From the NCBI GenBank assembly GCA_027623795.1, contig JAQBUX010000005.1:1-36332 (forward strand): DNA of 36,332 nt, read 5' to 3'. Each line of letters starts with the position of its first letter. Positions within the stretch are counted from its first letter, which is position 1. The translations under genes and the position numbers were made by a program. The stretch comes from Chloroflexota bacterium. GTDB taxonomy: Bacteria; Chloroflexota; Dehalococcoidia; Lucifugimonadales; Lucifugimonadaceae. Below are positions 34,999 to 36,332 of the stretch, one piece after another. The notes beneath the pieces were generated by a model, which worked only from the letters and a program-made list of their open reading frames with translations, had not been told where the DNA came from and made no database searches.

Positions 34999-35903
34999 TT
35001 CGCTTTTTGTACGGCGTGGCCGCCGAACTGGTTGCGCAGCGCGGCAAGCATCCGGCCGCCGAAGGGATTGTCCTGTCGGGAACGAAAGCGAGCCTGCAGT
35101 GACGCAGTGATAACAGGCGCCGGGACGCCGAGATCGACCGACTCCTGAACCGTCCAGCGGCCCTCTCCGGAGTCGTCAACGTACGAGGTGAGGGCTGACA
35201 GGTCGCCGTCCTCTTCAAGCGCTGCCACGGCCAGGTCAAGCAACCAGGACCTGACGACGGAGCCGTGTTGCCAGATCTTGGAGATCTGTTCCAGGTCTTC
35301 CGCCAGCTCGGGCTTTGCGGCGAGGATCTCGAAGCCCTCCGCGTAGGCCTGCATCATTCCGTACTCGATCCCGTTGTGGATCATCTTCGTGAAGTGGCCT
35401 GCGCCGCTCGGTCCGACGCGTCCGACTCCCCTGTCGGCCGCCGGGGCGAGCGACTGGAAGATCGGCTCCAGCCTCTGGTACGCGGCCAGATCGCCGCCGA
35501 CCATCAAGCTGTAACCTTCCTGAAGCCCCCAGATACCGCCGCTTGTGCCGGCGTCGAGGAAGTCGACGCCGTGCCCGGACGACTTTTCAGCACGACGTAT
35601 CGAGTCTTTGTAGTTTGCGTTCCCGCCGTCAATGATCGAATCGCCCGGCGACAGCAGCCCCAGTAGCTCATCGATGCCCGCTTCGGTAATGTCGCCTGCG
35701 GGCAGCATGATCCACACGGCGCGCGGCGCCTCGAGACGTGACACGAGGTCGGCCGGCCCGCTGGCGGCCGTCGCGCCAAAGCCCGCGGCGGTCTGCACCG
35801 CTCCGGCGTCTCTGTCGTATGCGACCACGTCGTGGCCGGATTTGAGCAGGCGTTGGGCCATGTTGCCGCCCATCCTGCCCAGGCCGATCATGCCGAGTTG
35901 CAT
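34995..35903 (-). CDS. gnd: 6-phosphogluconate dehydrogenase, decarboxylating (short NAD-type)
   Basis: 302-residue short-form enzyme (YqeC/GndA-like), converting 6-phosphogluconate to ribulose 5-phosphate and CO2. The Rossmann motif is MQLGMIGLGRMGGNMAQRLL; Asp after VVAYDRD suggests NAD rather than NADP. Other signatures: SIIDGGNANYKDSIRRAEK, FLDAGTSGGIWGLQEGYSLM and the catalytic segment GAGHFTKMIHNGIEYGMMQA with K-x2-H-N-x2-E. The long enzymes have about 470 residues; this is the expected length for the short class. GGGGA at good spacing before the ATG. First gene of the gnd-zwf pair, giving the oxidative pentose phosphate branch for reducing power. Confidence 0.95.
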   Translation of the reverse strand: MQLGMIGLGRMGGNMAQRLLKSGHDVVAYDRDAGAVQTAAGFGATAASGPADLVSRLEAPRAVWIMLPAGDITEAGIDELLGLLSPGDSIIDGGNANYKDSIRRAEKSSGHGVDFLDAGTSGGIWGLQEGYSLMVGGDLAAYQRLEPIFQSLAPAADRGVGRVGPSGAGHFTKMIHNGIEYGMMQAYAEGFEILAAKPELAEDLEQISKIWQHGSVVRSWLLDLAVAALEEDGDLSALTSYVDDSGEGRWTVQESVDLGVPAPVITASLQARFRSRQDNPFGGRMLAALRNQFGGHAVQKAK

Positions 35904-36100
35904 CCGGTATTCCCCTTCATTCCTACATTTTGCGGCCTGGATTTCGCGTCCCCGCCGGTGGTTTGATGCGCCACCGGTAGCTCAGGTAGCGCGAACGCTA
36001 ACACGGCTTGCGCTGCCCTTCTACCGATCGCCCCGCGCTCGACCACGTTGCCCGCCGGCCACCCCGAGGCAACGCGCCCGGAAGAACTCGAAGCATGCAC

Positions 36101-36114
36101 TGAGCCTGTCGAAC
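36101..36114. repeat. TGAGCCTGTCGAAC, repeat-like motif
   Basis: The reverse complement (GTTCGACAGGCTCA) resembles the TTCGAGAGCCTCAG core at 36199-36212 in inverted orientation and the copy at 7171. A core of this type (TTCGACAGGCTCA) recurs in intergenic DNA of many bacteria. Confidence 0.4.
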
Positions 36115-36142
36115 GAGGCCGTTGCCCACCGCCATCCCGTCA

Positions 36143-36162
36143 GGGCGGATTGGTATCCGCCC
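36143..36162. other. Perfect 8-bp hairpin GGGCGGAT-TGGT-ATCCGCCC
   Basis: Eight GC-rich pairs closing a 4-nt loop, no T-run on either side; more like a repeat-element stem than a terminator. Confidence 0.6.
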
Positions 36163-36192
36163 AACAGCGCGATTCGGATGTGTCTGGCCGAG

Positions 36193-36217
36193 GCGTGCTT
36201 CGAGAGCCTCAGCACGC
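36193..36217. repeat. REP-like palindrome GCGTGCT...AGCACGC
   Basis: Seven-bp perfect arms around TCGAGAGCCTC, whose GAG/CTC can pair further. The shape (GC-rich imperfect palindrome in an intergenic region) fits a REP-type element; copy number in the genome is unknown. Confidence 0.45.
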
Positions 36218-36332
36218 GGTTAGCTCGACGCCCGGGGGTCACGACACCGTAGGTGTAGAGATGTAGCAGGGTGCTGAAAAACGTCCGTGGTTCCCAGGAA
36301 CTCAGTGAGTGTGAGGGTGATCCAAAGCTAGA

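Larger units (their letters stand above)
35904..36332. other. 429-bp non-coding end region with hairpins and repeat-like motifs
   Basis: No supportable ORF. It contains the motif at 36101-36114, the hairpins at 36143-36162 and 36193-36217, and a terminal stretch TAGCAGGGTGCTGAAAAACG that has the look of dispersed intergenic repeats. The gnd-zwf promoter must lie in the left part, but no good box pair was found. Confidence 0.5.

Noticed and set aside
35960-36015. tRNA-like D-arm sequence (GGTAGCTCAGGTAGCGC)
   Set aside because: No matching acceptor stem and no T-arm GGTTCGA; cloverleaf cannot be formed by eye.

Overview
The window reads as a GC-rich bacterial chromosome segment that is almost fully coding. 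The gene set points to Chloroflexota, probably a Dehalococcoidia/SAR202-like lineage. The reasons are an rplI-dnaB-DnaD-like-DnaC-like replication operon, a DUF3179 lipoprotein, a lone dipeptide-type ABC importer, and a spread of catabolic genes (family III CoA-transferase, crotonase, CocE hydrolase, TPP enzyme). This placement is inference; no rRNA, tRNA or marker phylogeny is available here. TGA ends many genes in the window, so the code is standard, and GTG and TTG starts are common.

Region 1 (1-7.4 kb), cell envelope and redox. On the minus strand lie a PepSY-type secreted protein, a PAP2 phosphatase and a DUF3179 lipoprotein. The DUF3179 gene looks broken into two ORFs, but both are in one frame and are separated only by a single TGA. 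That TGA sits exactly where the first Cys of the family's W-C-P-L-C motif belongs, and a hairpin of the right kind and distance for a bacterial SECIS follows it. The best reading is an intact 448-residue selenoprotein (U-P-L-C). Divergent from it is a four-gene copper/cytochrome cluster: a His-rich membrane protein, a cupredoxin-like anchored protein, a one-TM protein and a large CopC-CopD-cytochrome c fusion.

Region 2 (7.4-11.9 kb): a peptide/nickel-type ABC importer (binding lipoprotein plus two permeases, no ATPases) on the minus strand. A hairpin lies between the binding protein and the permeases, and a bidirectional terminator closes the unit.

Region 3 (12-17.2 kb): a minus-strand replication operon rplI-dnaB-DnaD-like-DnaC-like-HIT. 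The DnaC-like loader is a tandem duplication of two AAA+ domains with an N-terminal Cys cluster. The HIT protein also carries a second, degenerate HIT copy. A good sigma70-type promoter lies upstream of rplI.

Region 4 (17.2-25.7 kb): family III CoA-transferase, an orphan chemoreceptor with a strong terminator, an enoyl-CoA hydratase, a diverged CDF-like transporter with a Cys-rich tail, an acetyl-CoA synthetase and a membrane HExxH protein. The acyl-CoA genes suggest organic acid catabolism.

Region 5 (25.7-36.3 kb): MFS exporter, membrane alpha/beta hydrolase, CocE/NonD hydrolase, a probably degenerate alpha/beta hydrolase, a TPP-dependent enzyme, and the oxidative pentose phosphate pair gnd-zwf with a 4-nt overlap. 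The last 430 bases hold no gene but contain hairpins and repeat-like motifs.
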